Part shown: positions 42,328-51,865 of the stretch, one piece after another
How positions within the stretch are numbered: position 1 is the stretch's first letter
Layout of the letters: every line of letters starts with the position of its first letter
Assembly: GCA_028821475.1 (NCBI GenBank)
Contig: JAPPGB010000110.1
Location: 1-59,807 of the forward strand
Reading direction: 5' to 3'
Length of the DNA: 59,807 nt
From: Spirochaetaceae bacterium
GTDB lineage: Bacteria; Spirochaetota; Spirochaetia; SZUA-6; Bin103
Notes under the pieces: model-generated
What the model was told of the DNA's origin: nothing
Databases searched by the model: none
The model's input: the letters and a program-made list of their open reading frames with translations, nothing else
Made by a program: the position numbers and the translations under genes

Positions 42328-45300
42328 GACGACGCTTCCCGCAACGGTCCAAGCAGGCGGCTCGCGAGTTCCATGAACGCGTCGTCGACCGGATCGTCGC
42401 CGAATATCATGCGGTGCACCGGGTCGCAGCCCTCGCTCCACGGCTGGCTGGACCAGCCGGACGTCACCGCCGAAGCTGACTGTCTCTCCGTCCACTTCCA
42501 CGAGGCCTCGGCGAACAGCGCCAGCGGCTTGCGCTGACCTTCGCGCCAGGCGGCGACCCAGTCGCCAAGCAGCGCACCGGCTTCGTCGGGCGCCGGCCCC
42601 GATATCACGAATGGATTGCCGCCGTCCTTGCTGCCGAACAGGTAAGCGGTAATCCGGCTGTCGCGCGCCACGGAGAGTGCCAGCAGGCGCAGCCAGGCCG
42701 CGATCCGGTCCTTCGCCCGGATCCTGCCGACGCGCCACCACATGAGTTCGTTCCTGCCGTCGTGGAATTGCTCCACGGCACCGACTATCCGAGTGTCGTT
42801 CATCGCCACGTCCACCTCCGCCGTGGCGGTATGACCGCTGAAGGGGAGCAATGCTTCCTGCAGCGTGGCGACCTCCCCCGCCGACTCCCGGTGCTGGATC
42901 TCCGCCAGGTTCCCCGGCGGAAGCAGCCCGCCCGCCGCGGCCAGCCGGGCGGCGCGACCCTCGCTCGGCCTGTCCCAGTCCGCCAGGCCGCTCTTCAGCT
43001 GCCACGCCTGCAGGGCGTCGAGCTGGAACGGCTCGTCGTCGTCCAGCTCGTCGTCGCGGACGTCCACGTGCAGCCCCAACCGATGGCGCGCGAAGTGCCG
43101 GGACGGGCTCACGGCGAAGCGAATCAGTTCCTCGAGCGCGACCTCCACATCCGGCGCGCCGGCACCACCGTCGAGTTGGCCGGCGAAGCGGTCGGGTGTG
43201 CCGCGGTCGGCGCCGACCGCGGTTGCGGCGGCAGCCATCGGCGCGGAGTAGCTGAACAGGGCGGGCTCTTCGCGCCGGAAGTAGCGGGGACTGAACGGCT
43301 GCAGGGGGTGGCGCGTCTGCCAGCGTCCCGGGGCGCCCGGGAACCGCCGGTCGAGGAATTCGACGAGTTCGCTCACCACCAGGGACGGTGGAATCGGCTT
43401 GTCTTCCTGCAGGTCGCGGCCGGTATAGGTCACCAGCAGGCAGCGGCGCGCGGCGAGGATCGCCTCCAGAAAGACATACCGGTCGTCGTCGCGCAGGTCG
43501 CGGTCGCCGAGCCGGCGCGCGTCCTCTCCGAACAGCTCGGTGAGGAATTCGAACGCCATGGCTCGCGGCCGGCGAGGGAAGGTACCGTCGTTCATGCCCA
43601 CGGCGCACACCACCTTGGCGGGCAGCACCTGCCCCACGGTAAGGCCCGCGATGGTCACGCCGTCCGCCAATCGCGGCACGCCGCGGGTGGCGGCGGCGGC
43701 GTGTTCCCGCAACGCGTCGCGCAGCACGTCGAACGGTACCGCCGCGTCCATGCCGGCGTGGTCGCACTCGGCCACGAAGTCGTCGACCAGGAGCGCCACG
43801 GTGCTCAGTTCCCGGCTCACCTCCGGCGCCGAGCCCGGCCGTGTGGCAAAGAATCGGTCCAGCACGTCGGTGCGCAGTCTCGCCGCCCACTCGCTCGGCC
43901 GGAGCGTGGCCTGCGGCCAGTCGTCGAGCGCGAACGCCAGCTCGCAGTAGCGCAGAAAGCGGCCCAGGCGTTCGTAGTCGGCGGCGCCGGAGCGGAAGCC
44001 CCAGCGGTCCAGGACGCATGGCGTGATGTCGCCGAGCAGCACGTCGCCGCCGGCGTCCGCGTCGATGGCGTAGCCGAGCAACAGCCGGCGCAGGCCGTGG
44101 CGCCAGTTGTGGTGGGGCGAGGCGGGCACGTCCAGTTCCGTGCGGTGCCCGGCGTCGAGGCCCCAGCGGATGCCGGCGCGCCGCACCGCGTCGCGGATGC
44201 CTTCCAGGTCGTTTTCGCCGATCCCGAAGCAGGCGCGCACCGAGGCCGCGCGCAGCGGCGCCAGCACCGCGTTGGCCGTGTAGCGCGAGCCGGGCAGGTC
44301 CAGCAGGTCGAGGAACGCGGTTACCGCCGCGCCTTCGCTGAACCGCCGGCGGCCCACCTGGAAGCGGATCCGATCGGCGGCGCCGAACACCGCGGCAATG
44401 ATCGGCGCATAGGTGTCGAGGTCGGGCGTCAGCACCAGCACATCCGCGGGCTGGATGTCGGGATGCACGTCGAACACGCCGAGCAGCCGGTCGTGCAGCA
44501 CCTCGACCTCGCGGGCCGGGGAATGGCACACGTGGACCTGGATCGAGTCGTCCGGTTCAGGCGGTGCCGGCGGTGGCGGCGATGCTTCGGCGCCCAGGAT
44601 CTCCGCCTGCACGGCGCCGAGGCAGGAATCGCCGGCCGGCTGTTCCGCCGCCGCGGGCCACTGCCCCTGAACGGGCGCGTGGTGACCTTCGAGCAGTGCC
44701 TGCAGGTCGCGTGCCGGCCTGCCCCACGCCTCCAGCAGTTCGTTCTGCTCGGCGTAGTAGCCGCCGGCCGTGCGCGCCGGGACGTTGGTCCAGAAGTCGC
44801 GGCGCGGGCTGAGCAGGAACAGGTGGATGTCCATCGCGGTGGCGGCAACGCGGAGCATCTCCAGGAATGACGGCGACAGCGCGGCGACGGCGAAGAAGCT
44901 CACCCGCGGGCGCTCCGCCCGGCCGGCGAGCGCGCCGCGGTAGCTGTCCACCGCGTCGACCCAATGCCGGCTGCCCGGCTGCCGATCCGTCTCCCGGTCG
45001 GCCGCCAACTCCGCCCACAGCCGCGCGTGCCAGTGCCGCGGCGACTCGCCCGCCTGCCATGCCCGGATGCAGTCGGGCCGGTACACCAGGCACCGGTCGT
45101 ACGCCGCCGCCAGCCGGTCCGCGAGCTCGAACCGCTTGCGCGCGTCGCCGTCCGCCAGGTAGCGCGAAATCTCGTCGTCGCCGTCCCAGCGCCCCAAGCG
45201 GTCGAAGATGCGCCAGCGCAGATACGCCGGTTCGAACGCCGCCACCGCGGACAACGCGGGTACCGCCTCGCGCATCGCCGCCCAGGCGAACTCGGCCGGC

Positions 45301-45497
45301 AGCTCGACGCGCAGGTGGGCGGCAATGCCCAGTTCGGCGGCCAGTTGCAGGCGCAGCCACTGCCCGAGCAGCGGATGCGGGACGACGATGCGCTCCGCCG
45401 CCAGCGGGTCGCCGGGCGTGCGGCGCATCTCGCCGGCCAGGCGTGCCGCCAGCGCTTCCAGGCGATGCGACGCATGTATGTGAAACGGATGTCGCAA
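42324..45497 (-). CDS. recC: exodeoxyribonuclease V subunit gamma (RecC)
   Basis: The 1057-residue protein begins FHIHASHRLEALAARLAG, the RecC start pattern. It contains AERIVVPHPLLGQWLRLQLA, VELPAEFAW, LSPRRDFWTNVP, LTPDLDTYAPIIAAVF, VVCAVGMNDGTFPRR and LAARRCLLVTYTGRD, matching the inactivated helicase and nuclease-like domains of RecC, which reads Chi-type sites. TTG 45497 is the start that fits the family; no good ribosome site is visible. recC-recB-recD overlap by four bases at each junction. Confidence 0.92.
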   Translation of the reverse strand: MRHPFHIHASHRLEALAARLAGEMRRTPGDPLAAERIVVPHPLLGQWLRLQLAAELGIAAHLRVELPAEFAWAAMREAVPALSAVAAFEPAYLRWRIFDRLGRWDGDDEISRYLADGDARKRFELADRLAAAYDRCLVYRPDCIRAWQAGESPRHWHARLWAELAADRETDRQPGSRHWVDAVDSYRGALAGRAERPRVSFFAVAALSPSFLEMLRVAATAMDIHLFLLSPRRDFWTNVPARTAGGYYAEQNELLEAWGRPARDLQALLEGHHAPVQGQWPAAAEQPAGDSCLGAVQAEILGAEASPPPPAPPEPDDSIQVHVCHSPAREVEVLHDRLLGVFDVHPDIQPADVLVLTPDLDTYAPIIAAVFGAADRIRFQVGRRRFSEGAAVTAFLDLLDLPGSRYTANAVLAPLRAASVRACFGIGENDLEGIRDAVRRAGIRWGLDAGHRTELDVPASPHHNWRHGLRRLLLGYAIDADAGGDVLLGDITPCVLDRWGFRSGAADYERLGRFLRYCELAFALDDWPQATLRPSEWAARLRTDVLDRFFATRPGSAPEVSRELSTVALLVDDFVAECDHAGMDAAVPFDVLRDALREHAAAATRGVPRLADGVTIAGLTVGQVLPAKVVCAVGMNDGTFPRRPRAMAFEFLTELFGEDARRLGDRDLRDDDRYVFLEAILAARRCLLVTYTGRDLQEDKPIPPSLVVSELVEFLDRRFPGAPGRWQTRHPLQPFSPRYFRREEPALFSYSAPMAAAATAVGADRGTPDRFAGQLDGGAGAPDVEVALEELIRFAVSPSRHFARHRLGLHVDVRDDELDDDEPFQLDALQAWQLKSGLADWDRPSEGRAARLAAAGGLLPPGNLAEIQHRESAGEVATLQEALLPFSGHTATAEVDVAMNDTRIVGAVEQFHDGRNELMWWRVGRIRAKDRIAAWLRLLALSVARDSRITAYLFGSKDGGNPFVISGPAPDEAGALLGDWVAAWREGQRKPLALFAEASWKWTERQSASAVTSGWSSQPWSEGCDPVHRMIFGDDPVDDAFMELASRLLGPLREASS

Positions 45498-45541
45498 GGG
45501 AGGTAATTCGCTTGAGAGTTACGACCCGGCGGCGGTGCCGG

Positions 45542-46537
45542 TCAGTCTTCGTGTTCCAGTGAGTCGTAGAACCGGACAACGTCGCCGCGGTGCGCGGACT
45601 CGTTGAACGCGATGCCGGCGCGCGGGTGCTGGTTGAGGACGCCGGTGATCATGTAGGGGTAGTCGAAGCCCCACTTGAGCTGCTCGCGCAACGGTTCGAC
45701 GTGGTGCTGAGCGCAGTGCAGGATCGGACGCAGGCGGAACTTGGGATTGTGCAGGAAGCTGAGCAGCAGTTCCATGGGACAGTTGCCGGCGCCGCGGCCG
45801 AGCCCGGCCACGCTGGCATCGAGCCGGTTGGCGCCGCGGATGGTCGCCTGGATGGTGTTGGCGAACGCCAACTGGCGGTTGTTGTGGGCGTGCATGCCCA
45901 CCTCCTTGCCGGCGGACAGGGCGTAGCTGCTGAACTTCTCCATGTAGTCGTCGATCTGCTCGCCGTACAGGGCGCCGAAGCTGTCCACGATGCAGATCAC
46001 CTGCGTCTCCGAACGCGCCACCAGGTGCAGCGCCTCGTTGAGCTCCCGTTCCGGCACGGTGGACAGGGCCATGAGGTTGAGCGAGGTCTCGTAGCCCTTG
46101 TCGTGGGCGTCCTTGATCATGTCGAGGGCGAGTGGGATCTGGTGGATGTAGGTAGCCACCCGGATCATGTCGAGCACGCTCTCCGATTTGGGGAGGATGT
46201 CCTCGCGGTAGTCGCTCTTTTCGGCGTCCGCCATCGCGGACAGCTTCAGCGGCGAGTCATTGTCACCCACGATGCGCCGTATGTCATGCTCCTGGCAGTG
46301 TTTCCACGGTCCGAACTGGCCCGGCGGGAACTGCTCGCGGGAGTTGATGTAGCCGATTTCCATGTAATCGACGCCGGCCTGCACGCACGCGTCGTACACG
46401 CCGCGCACGTCCTCGTCGCTGAACTGGTGGTCGTTCATCAGGCCGCCGTCCCGGATGGTGCAGTCGAGCACCTTGATCTCCGGGCGGTACGAAACCCACT
46501 GTCCCGCCGCGGTGGCCTGCGGCTGTTGCTCGCTCAT
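45542..46537 (-). CDS. HMG-CoA lyase-like / aldolase-superfamily enzyme (DRE-TIM)
   Basis: The 331-residue protein has VLDCTIRDGGLMNDHQF, the catalytic D-R-(E/D)-like start of DRE-TIM metallolyases, the metal H-x-H in VGMHAHNNRQLA and ASVAGLGRGAGNCPMELLL. It resembles the 4-hydroxy-2-oxovalerate aldolase/isopropylmalate synthase group but lacks acetyl-CoA binding features, so an aldolase or lyase is likely. ATG 46537 is used; GGAG is 12 bases upstream. Substrate unknown. Confidence 0.82.
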   Translation of the reverse strand: MSEQQPQATAAGQWVSYRPEIKVLDCTIRDGGLMNDHQFSDEDVRGVYDACVQAGVDYMEIGYINSREQFPPGQFGPWKHCQEHDIRRIVGDNDSPLKLSAMADAEKSDYREDILPKSESVLDMIRVATYIHQIPLALDMIKDAHDKGYETSLNLMALSTVPERELNEALHLVARSETQVICIVDSFGALYGEQIDDYMEKFSSYALSAGKEVGMHAHNNRQLAFANTIQATIRGANRLDASVAGLGRGAGNCPMELLLSFLHNPKFRLRPILHCAQHHVEPLREQLKWGFDYPYMITGVLNQHPRAGIAFNESAHRGDVVRFYDSLEHED

Positions 46538-46725
46538 CGTGCGTCCGTCTCCGTTTCCCCGTGGCGGAGGCACTGGCCCCCGCACGATAGCCGCGAAGTG
46601 TCGCGCACAACGCGGCCCTTAGCAACCCCTCGCGGCGCGGCGTGGCGCGGCGGGCGCGGCGAACCGGGTGGCGATGGGCGTGGTGCCGCGGCAGCCGGTC
46701 CCGTTCAGCCGTGCGACGAAGATGG

Positions 46726-47607
46726 TCAGGCGGTCGCCGCGTCGATCCGGGCGACGTCGCCGGCGTCGAGATCGAGGTCCGCGGCGCGTGCCGAATCCTC
46801 GATGGTGGCTGCCCGGCTGGCGCCGACAATCACCAGCACGTGCGGCCCCTTGGCCAGCAGCCAGGCCAGCACCAGCCGTTGCGGGCTCACGCCGCGATGC
46901 TCTGCCAGGCGCGCAATGTCGGGGTGCCGGCGAGCCAGGTTGCCTGCCCCCTGCTGCCCGGTGCCGCCGAGTGGGCTCCAGGGGATGAACGCCAGTCCGC
47001 GCTGGGCGGTAGCTGCCAGGGTACCGTCCCGCTCCGGTTGCCGGTGCGCCGGCGAGTATTGATTCTGGGTGCTGGCGATCGCGGTCACCGACTGCGCCTC
47101 GTCGAGTTGCGCAACCGAGTACTCACTGACCCCGATGAAGCGCACCTTGCCCTCGTCGCGCAGGCGGGCATACGCGCCGATGCTGTCGGCGATCGGAACG
47201 TCGGGATCGGGCCGGTGATGCTGCAGGAGATCCAGGCAATCGACGCCGAGGTTGCGCAGGGAAGCCTCGCACTGCTGTCGCAGGTACTCCGGGCGGCCGT
47301 TGGGAACCCAGGCGCCGCCGGGACGCGCATGGCCGCCCTTGGTGGCCACCACCACCCGCGCGCGCACGTCCGCGGGAAGCTGCGCCAGGGCGGCGCGAAA
47401 CAGGCGCTCGTTGTGCCCCATGTCCGCTTCGCCCTGGCCGTAGCTGTCCGCAGTATCGATGAAGGTCACGCCCCGGTCGATTGCGTGGTGGATCACCTTG
47501 ATCGCGGTTGCCTGGTCGGGGCGTGTCGCGGGTATGGACAGCGCCACGCCGCCGAGACCGACGGCGCTGACCGACAGGCCGGTGTTGCCGAGTGGCCGGT
47601 ATCGCAT
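46726..47607 (-). CDS. aldo/keto reductase
   Basis: The 293-residue TIM-barrel protein has the AKR catalytic set: Asp in FIDTADSYG, Tyr in the same motif, Lys in VVVATKGGHARPGG and His in LLQHHRPDPDVP. RYRPLGNTGLSVSAVGLGG is the N-terminal start. It is closest to AKR5/AKR11-13-like bacterial aldo/keto reductases with unknown small carbonyl substrates. It probably sits in an operon with the upstream aldolase-like gene only loosely, as 188 bases separate them. Confidence 0.9.
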   Translation of the reverse strand: MRYRPLGNTGLSVSAVGLGGVALSIPATRPDQATAIKVIHHAIDRGVTFIDTADSYGQGEADMGHNERLFRAALAQLPADVRARVVVATKGGHARPGGAWVPNGRPEYLRQQCEASLRNLGVDCLDLLQHHRPDPDVPIADSIGAYARLRDEGKVRFIGVSEYSVAQLDEAQSVTAIASTQNQYSPAHRQPERDGTLAATAQRGLAFIPWSPLGGTGQQGAGNLARRHPDIARLAEHRGVSPQRLVLAWLLAKGPHVLVIVGASRAATIEDSARAADLDLDAGDVARIDAATA

Positions 47608-47697
47608 GCCGCTCAGGGTAGCGGACTCCTGCCAAACACGAAAGCCCGAACCAAACCGGCCGGCGGTCGGGTCATGCCAATGGAAGCGCCAGGCCGA

Positions 47698-47781
47698 ATC
47701 CGGGCCGGGCGGCTGCCGACGGTGCTGCCGGTAGTGCTGTACAATGGTACCGAGCCGTGGACGGCGGTGCGCGAGTGCGTG
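47698..47781 (+). pseudogene. relic of Rpn/YhgA-type nuclease (PF04754-like)
   Basis: The frame RLPTVLPVVLYNGTEPWTAVRE matches the conserved Rpn/YhgA core LPxVLPIVLYNGxxPWT. Only ~27 residues remain, with no PD-(D/E)XK residues preserved, between convergent intact genes. The frame continues into unrelated sequence in the antisense of the downstream gene. Confidence 0.6.
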
Positions 47782-47785
47782 ACGT

Positions 47786-49639
47786 TCATGTCGGCTGCAC
47801 GGCGAGCGGGTGGGGAAGGTCGTAGCCGCGGTAGAGGGCGTCTTCCACTGCGCGCGACCACTGGTCGCCGGTGGCGGCGAGTACGTCGGCGGCGGCGGAC
47901 AAGGCGGCTGCGTTGCCGGTGCGACCTGCCTGGTGCTCCGCCCGGGCCGCGGCGCGGAACGTCTCGGTGCCTACCTCGACATAGGGAAGGTCTTCCAGTT
48001 GGGTGAGCACGAAGTGGGAGCCGAACGGGGCGCGGCGGCCGACGTCGCGGATCAGCTCGGGGGCGGCGGCGAGTCCGGCGATGCGGCGCACCATCCAGTC
48101 GAAGCCGATCGGGCCGCGGGCGTGCTCGGCGAGGTCGGCGGATGCGGGTTCCGAGGTGTTGGTGAGGTAATACGGCACCGTGGGGCCGCAGATCTGGTGG
48201 CGCGACAGGTAGTGTACGTGCCGTGAGCGGATGCCGATCTCCGTGCCGCCATCAAGGAAATTGACGGCGGCGTCGCGGGCCAACTGCTGTTCGTATTCCC
48301 GGTACGTGCGGGCGGCGGCCTCCCCCGTGCCGGCGATGAACAGGTCGGTGTAGGGCGGCGTCGCACCGAACGCCAGGCCTGGGAAGCGGCCCGCCAAGCC
48401 CGCGCCGGCGCCGGCCGCCCCGGGGCCGCCGCCGGCTACGGCCGTACCGGGGGGCAACGCGGCGAGCAGCGAGTCCACGCGCGCGTCACCGGAGCCGTAT
48501 CCGGCCAGTGCGACACGCGCCGGCGAGGCCAGCCCGCGTACCCGTCGCACGGCGCCGAGGGTTTCCGGGTGAATCATCTCGTCGACGGTGGCGCGTGAGC
48601 TGCCGGCGGATGCCCCGGCGACGGCGGGAATGGTCATCGGCAGGACGATTTCCGGGTCGCTGGCGCCGGCGAAGTTGTTGAGGTTGCCCCCGGGGCGCAC
48701 CAGCGTGGCTGCCAGGTCGTAGCTCTCCTGGTTGGCGTAGAAGGTAATGACCACGTCGAAGCGTGCGCCGGAGCAAAGCGCGGCCACGGCCGTCCGGTCG
48801 GCGCGGTCGACCAGGTTGACGGTCACGCCGCGGTTGCGCAGCGCCGCTACCAGCGGCGTTTCAGCAAGCTGGCGCAGCCGCGCGGCGCTGCCGGTGACCG
48901 CGATGCGGCGCGGGCGCTGCCGGCCGCGGGCGAGGATCGCCAGGGTGATCATCGCCATCCGGCCGGTGCCGCTGAGCATGGCCACGGATGCGTCCGGCGG
49001 CACGCCGGCCACCAGTTCGCTGCCGCCGGCTCCGCCGGCGCCGCGGGTGAACATCTGGCGCAGCGCGCCGCGGCAGCAGGCGAACGGCTCGGCGTGCGCC
49101 AGGGTCGCCAGGCTGGTGGCGGGATCGGCGCCGACGGCGGGCGGGATCGGAATGAACAGTTCGCCCATGCCCTGCTCGGCGACCACCCCGGCGACCCGCT
49201 CCGGCAGGCCGCTGTAGCGGCGCAAGCCGGCGGCGTAGCGGAACGAGTAGCCGAGCGCCGCCAGCACGCCGTTGTCGGGATCGGGCGCGAACGACTCGGG
49301 GTCGACCGGCGTGCTCGACAGGCCGGGCGTGATCAGCACCACCTGGCCGGGACGCACCGGCGTGTTGGGCGGCGCCGTCACCACGCGGTGCACGGTCTCG
49401 TGGCCAAGCGCCACCGCGGCGGCGTCGCCGGGGATGCGCGCGTGGCCGGTGAATTGCCGCACCGCCTTCTGGTCGGACGAGCACACCGAGTTGCCGAGCG
49501 ACTCGGTGATCACGTAGCCGCCGGCGAACCAGCTCTCCGGCAGGCGGTCGCTGCGCAGCTCCACCCGCCCCGGCGCGGTGATGAACACGCCGTGGTGAGG
49601 CTGCCGGGCCGCCTCCACGGCGCGGTCGGCCGGGCTCAC
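47786..49639 (-). CDS. SorE-like zinc-type dehydrogenase with C-terminal extension
   Basis: The 617-residue protein has an MDR start: GRVELRSDRLPESWF, SLGNSVCSSDQKAV, GHETVHRVV (the Cys and His-Glu zinc set) and VVLITPGLS. A Rossmann region follows (MLSGTGRMAMITLAILARG and RIAVTGSAARL), and motifs such as GGNLNNFAGASD match L-sorbose-1-phosphate reductase-like proteins. Normal length is ~400; residues ~420-617 form an extra module of unknown origin (TEIGIRSRHVHYLSRHQICGP, PYVEVGTETFRAAA). GTG 49639 overlaps the SDR stop by four bases, so the pair resembles a SorD-SorE unit. Confidence 0.7.
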   Translation of the reverse strand: MSPADRAVEAARQPHHGVFITAPGRVELRSDRLPESWFAGGYVITESLGNSVCSSDQKAVRQFTGHARIPGDAAAVALGHETVHRVVTAPPNTPVRPGQVVLITPGLSSTPVDPESFAPDPDNGVLAALGYSFRYAAGLRRYSGLPERVAGVVAEQGMGELFIPIPPAVGADPATSLATLAHAEPFACCRGALRQMFTRGAGGAGGSELVAGVPPDASVAMLSGTGRMAMITLAILARGRQRPRRIAVTGSAARLRQLAETPLVAALRNRGVTVNLVDRADRTAVAALCSGARFDVVITFYANQESYDLAATLVRPGGNLNNFAGASDPEIVLPMTIPAVAGASAGSSRATVDEMIHPETLGAVRRVRGLASPARVALAGYGSGDARVDSLLAALPPGTAVAGGGPGAAGAGAGLAGRFPGLAFGATPPYTDLFIAGTGEAAARTYREYEQQLARDAAVNFLDGGTEIGIRSRHVHYLSRHQICGPTVPYYLTNTSEPASADLAEHARGPIGFDWMVRRIAGLAAAPELIRDVGRRAPFGSHFVLTQLEDLPYVEVGTETFRAAARAEHQAGRTGNAAALSAAADVLAATGDQWSRAVEDALYRGYDLPHPLAVQPT

Positions 49640-50424
49640 GCGCGCGACTTCCCGCCTGAGACGTTGACCACCGTGCCGGTGACGTAGGAGGCGCGCGGCG
49701 AGGCCAGGAACAAGACCACGTTGGCGACCTCGGCCAGCGTGCCGGGCCGGCCGAGAGGGATCGCCGAAGCGTAACCGCGCTCGATCGCCGCCGGGGTGGT
49801 GTCGCGCGCCTTGGCCAGGGCGGCCATGTAGGCGGCGCCGGTCATGCCGGTGGGCTCCAGCGGCCCCGGCGCCACCCCCACCACGCGCACGCCCCGCGGA
49901 CCCAGCTCCTTGGCCCAGGAGCGGGTCAGGGAGTACACCGCCGCCTTGCTGGCCGCGTATACGCTCTGGCCGGCGGACCCCTCCAGGCCCGACTCCGAGG
50001 CCACGTTGACGATCACGCCGCCGCCGGCCCCCGCCATGCCGGCCGCCGCCGCCTGCGCGCACAGGATCATGCCGGTCTGGTTCACGGCCAGGGTTCGGGC
50101 AATCTGCTCGGCCTCGACGTCGAGCAGCGCCGCCGGCAGGTTCACGCCGGCATTGTTGACCAGGATGTCCACGGGTTCCGGCGCCGCGGCGAAGACAGCG
50201 CGGACGCCGTCCGGGTCGGTTACGTCCAGCGCCGCGAAGCGGTGTCCGGCCGGCGCACCGCCGGCCAGTTCCAGCGCCGCGCGGGCGCCGGCTTCGGTGT
50301 CGCGGTCCGCCGCCACCACCCGCGCCCCCGCCTCGGCCAGCGCACGGGCCACCGCGCGTCCGATCCCGGAAGCGGCGCCGGTCACCACGGCGGTCTTGTC
50401 CTCAAGCTGCAGCCAACTGTTCAT
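49636..50424 (-). CDS. SDR family sorbitol-6-phosphate dehydrogenase-like protein
   Basis: The 262-residue classical SDR has VVTGAASGIGRAVA, ILVNNAGVN, the Ser in NVASESGLEGSAG and YAASKAAVYSLTRSWAKELG (Y-x3-K), ending ASYVTGTVVNVSGGKSRA, very like SorD-type sorbitol-6-phosphate dehydrogenases. It probably oxidises a polyol or sugar phosphate with NAD(P). It is coupled to the downstream SorE-like gene by overlap. ATG 50424 is the start; the longer frame to 50553 is not needed. Confidence 0.82.
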   Translation of the reverse strand: MNSWLQLEDKTAVVTGAASGIGRAVARALAEAGARVVAADRDTEAGARAALELAGGAPAGHRFAALDVTDPDGVRAVFAAAPEPVDILVNNAGVNLPAALLDVEAEQIARTLAVNQTGMILCAQAAAAGMAGAGGGVIVNVASESGLEGSAGQSVYAASKAAVYSLTRSWAKELGPRGVRVVGVAPGPLEPTGMTGAAYMAALAKARDTTPAAIERGYASAIPLGRPGTLAEVANVVLFLASPRASYVTGTVVNVSGGKSRA

Positions 50425-50528
50425 GCCGATTCGCGGCCTCAATATAGCTCCGCGCCATCGTCGCCGGCCAAGCAGCCTCCGTGCATCGGCAGCGGCGCGT
50501 GGCGAGCCGTGGCGGCGGTGATTGCGCG

Positions 50529-51470
50529 CTAGCCGCGCGTCACCGGGTTCCACCGGCGGCGGTCAGGACCGGGCGCGGCGTTGACGAAGATCGCTCCCGC
50601 CACCAGCAGCGCGCCGACCAGCAGGCTCGGGCCGAGTGGATCGCCGACGATCCACCAGCTCAGAAAGGTACCGGACAGCGGCGTCGCAAAGAACATTACC
50701 GTGAGCCGGCTGGCGCGGTAGCGGGCCAGAATCGCGGTCCAGGTGAGGAAACAGAACCCGGCGATCACCACGCCCACGTAGCCGATGGCCAACAGTCCGC
50801 CGATGTCGAACCGCAGCCGTGCCGGCTCGCCGGCCAGCAGGCTCAGCACGATGGCCGCGGGCAGGCTGAGCAGCAGCATCCAGAACAGCAGCTTCTCGGC
50901 GCTCACCGCGTGCAGCATGCGCTTGGACACGGCGGTGCGCAGCCCGAGAAGGCCGGAGCTGCCCAGCACCACTGCGCTGCCGAGCACCGATGCCGGGGCG
51001 CCGCCGGCAATCAGTTCCGGGGCGAAGGTAGCGAGCACGCCGGCGAATCCCAATGCCAGCCCGGCGACGGTGCGCGGCGTGAGCCGGTCGCCGGCGATCA
51101 GCAGGTGGGCAAACAGCGACGTGAACAGCGGGTAGGTGCTCATCATCACGGTGGAGTGGGCCGCCAGGGTGAAGTGGGTGCCGCCGTGCAGCGCGAGCAC
51201 CTGTACCAGAAACAGGCCGGCCAGCGTGGCGTGCGGCAGCAGCTCGCCGGGTTGCAGGCGCAGCGGAATGCGGCGCACCACCGCCCAGCAGCCGATCACG
51301 GCCAGGCCCAGCGCGAGGCGGGCGGCGGTCAGCGAGAACGGCGGCATGGCGCGCAGGCCCACCTTGATGAACACCGAGTTGCCGCCCCACAGCAGCGCCA
51401 GCAGGGTGACCAGCGCCACGATCGCCGGCGTCGGCGCCAGGATGTTGTGCGCGGGCGTCGCGGACTTCAT
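50529..51470 (-). CDS. EamA/DMT-superfamily exporter
   Basis: The 313-residue protein has about ten membrane helices in two EamA repeats: LVTLLALLWGGNSVFIKVGLR with FSLTAARLALGL in the first, and LAIGYVGVVIAGFCFLTWTAILARYRASRL in the second. It is likely a metabolite exporter. ATG 51470 is chosen over the longer 51560 frame, whose first 30 residues are not membrane-like. Confidence 0.88.
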   Translation of the reverse strand: MKSATPAHNILAPTPAIVALVTLLALLWGGNSVFIKVGLRAMPPFSLTAARLALGLAVIGCWAVVRRIPLRLQPGELLPHATLAGLFLVQVLALHGGTHFTLAAHSTVMMSTYPLFTSLFAHLLIAGDRLTPRTVAGLALGFAGVLATFAPELIAGGAPASVLGSAVVLGSSGLLGLRTAVSKRMLHAVSAEKLLFWMLLLSLPAAIVLSLLAGEPARLRFDIGGLLAIGYVGVVIAGFCFLTWTAILARYRASRLTVMFFATPLSGTFLSWWIVGDPLGPSLLVGALLVAGAIFVNAAPGPDRRRWNPVTRG

Positions 51471-51865
51471 TCGCCGGTACTCGGCGCGCGGCGCCGGTGT
51501 GGGACGGCGCGGCCGCGCGCGTAGCGGCGGGTAGCGGAAGCGGCACTCAAGGTGGCCCAAGCTACTGCCGGCGCCGTACGCCGATCAACGCCCGCCGGCA
51601 CAAGCGGGGTGTACCGGAGTTGGTGCGGCGATGCGGGATGCGACACCCGGTGCGCGGCCGGCGAGCCCGCCGATCGTTGGATGATTTTGGGTCAGCATGT
51701 CTGTCAATCTGCCGGTGACGCGGGGGCAGCCGCGCCGGTGTCTACGTGTTCACGCAGTGTTCATGGCGGCCGGCCCCAACGTACGATATTGTGTAGCGTG
51801 ATGCAGCGCGCACCACGGCACCACCCGACCATCGCTCCTGGAGGCGACGGTGGGGAGCCGCGACC
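51471..51865. other. 395-base intergenic region before the RND operon
   Basis: No gene is recognised here. It holds the direct repeat GTGTTCA at 51746 and 51757 (11 bases apart) and a weak -10-like TACGAT near 51780. The ribosome site GGGGAG precedes GTG 51866. It likely contains the promoter and operator of the efflux operon; a divergent regulator gene is not seen. Confidence 0.4.
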
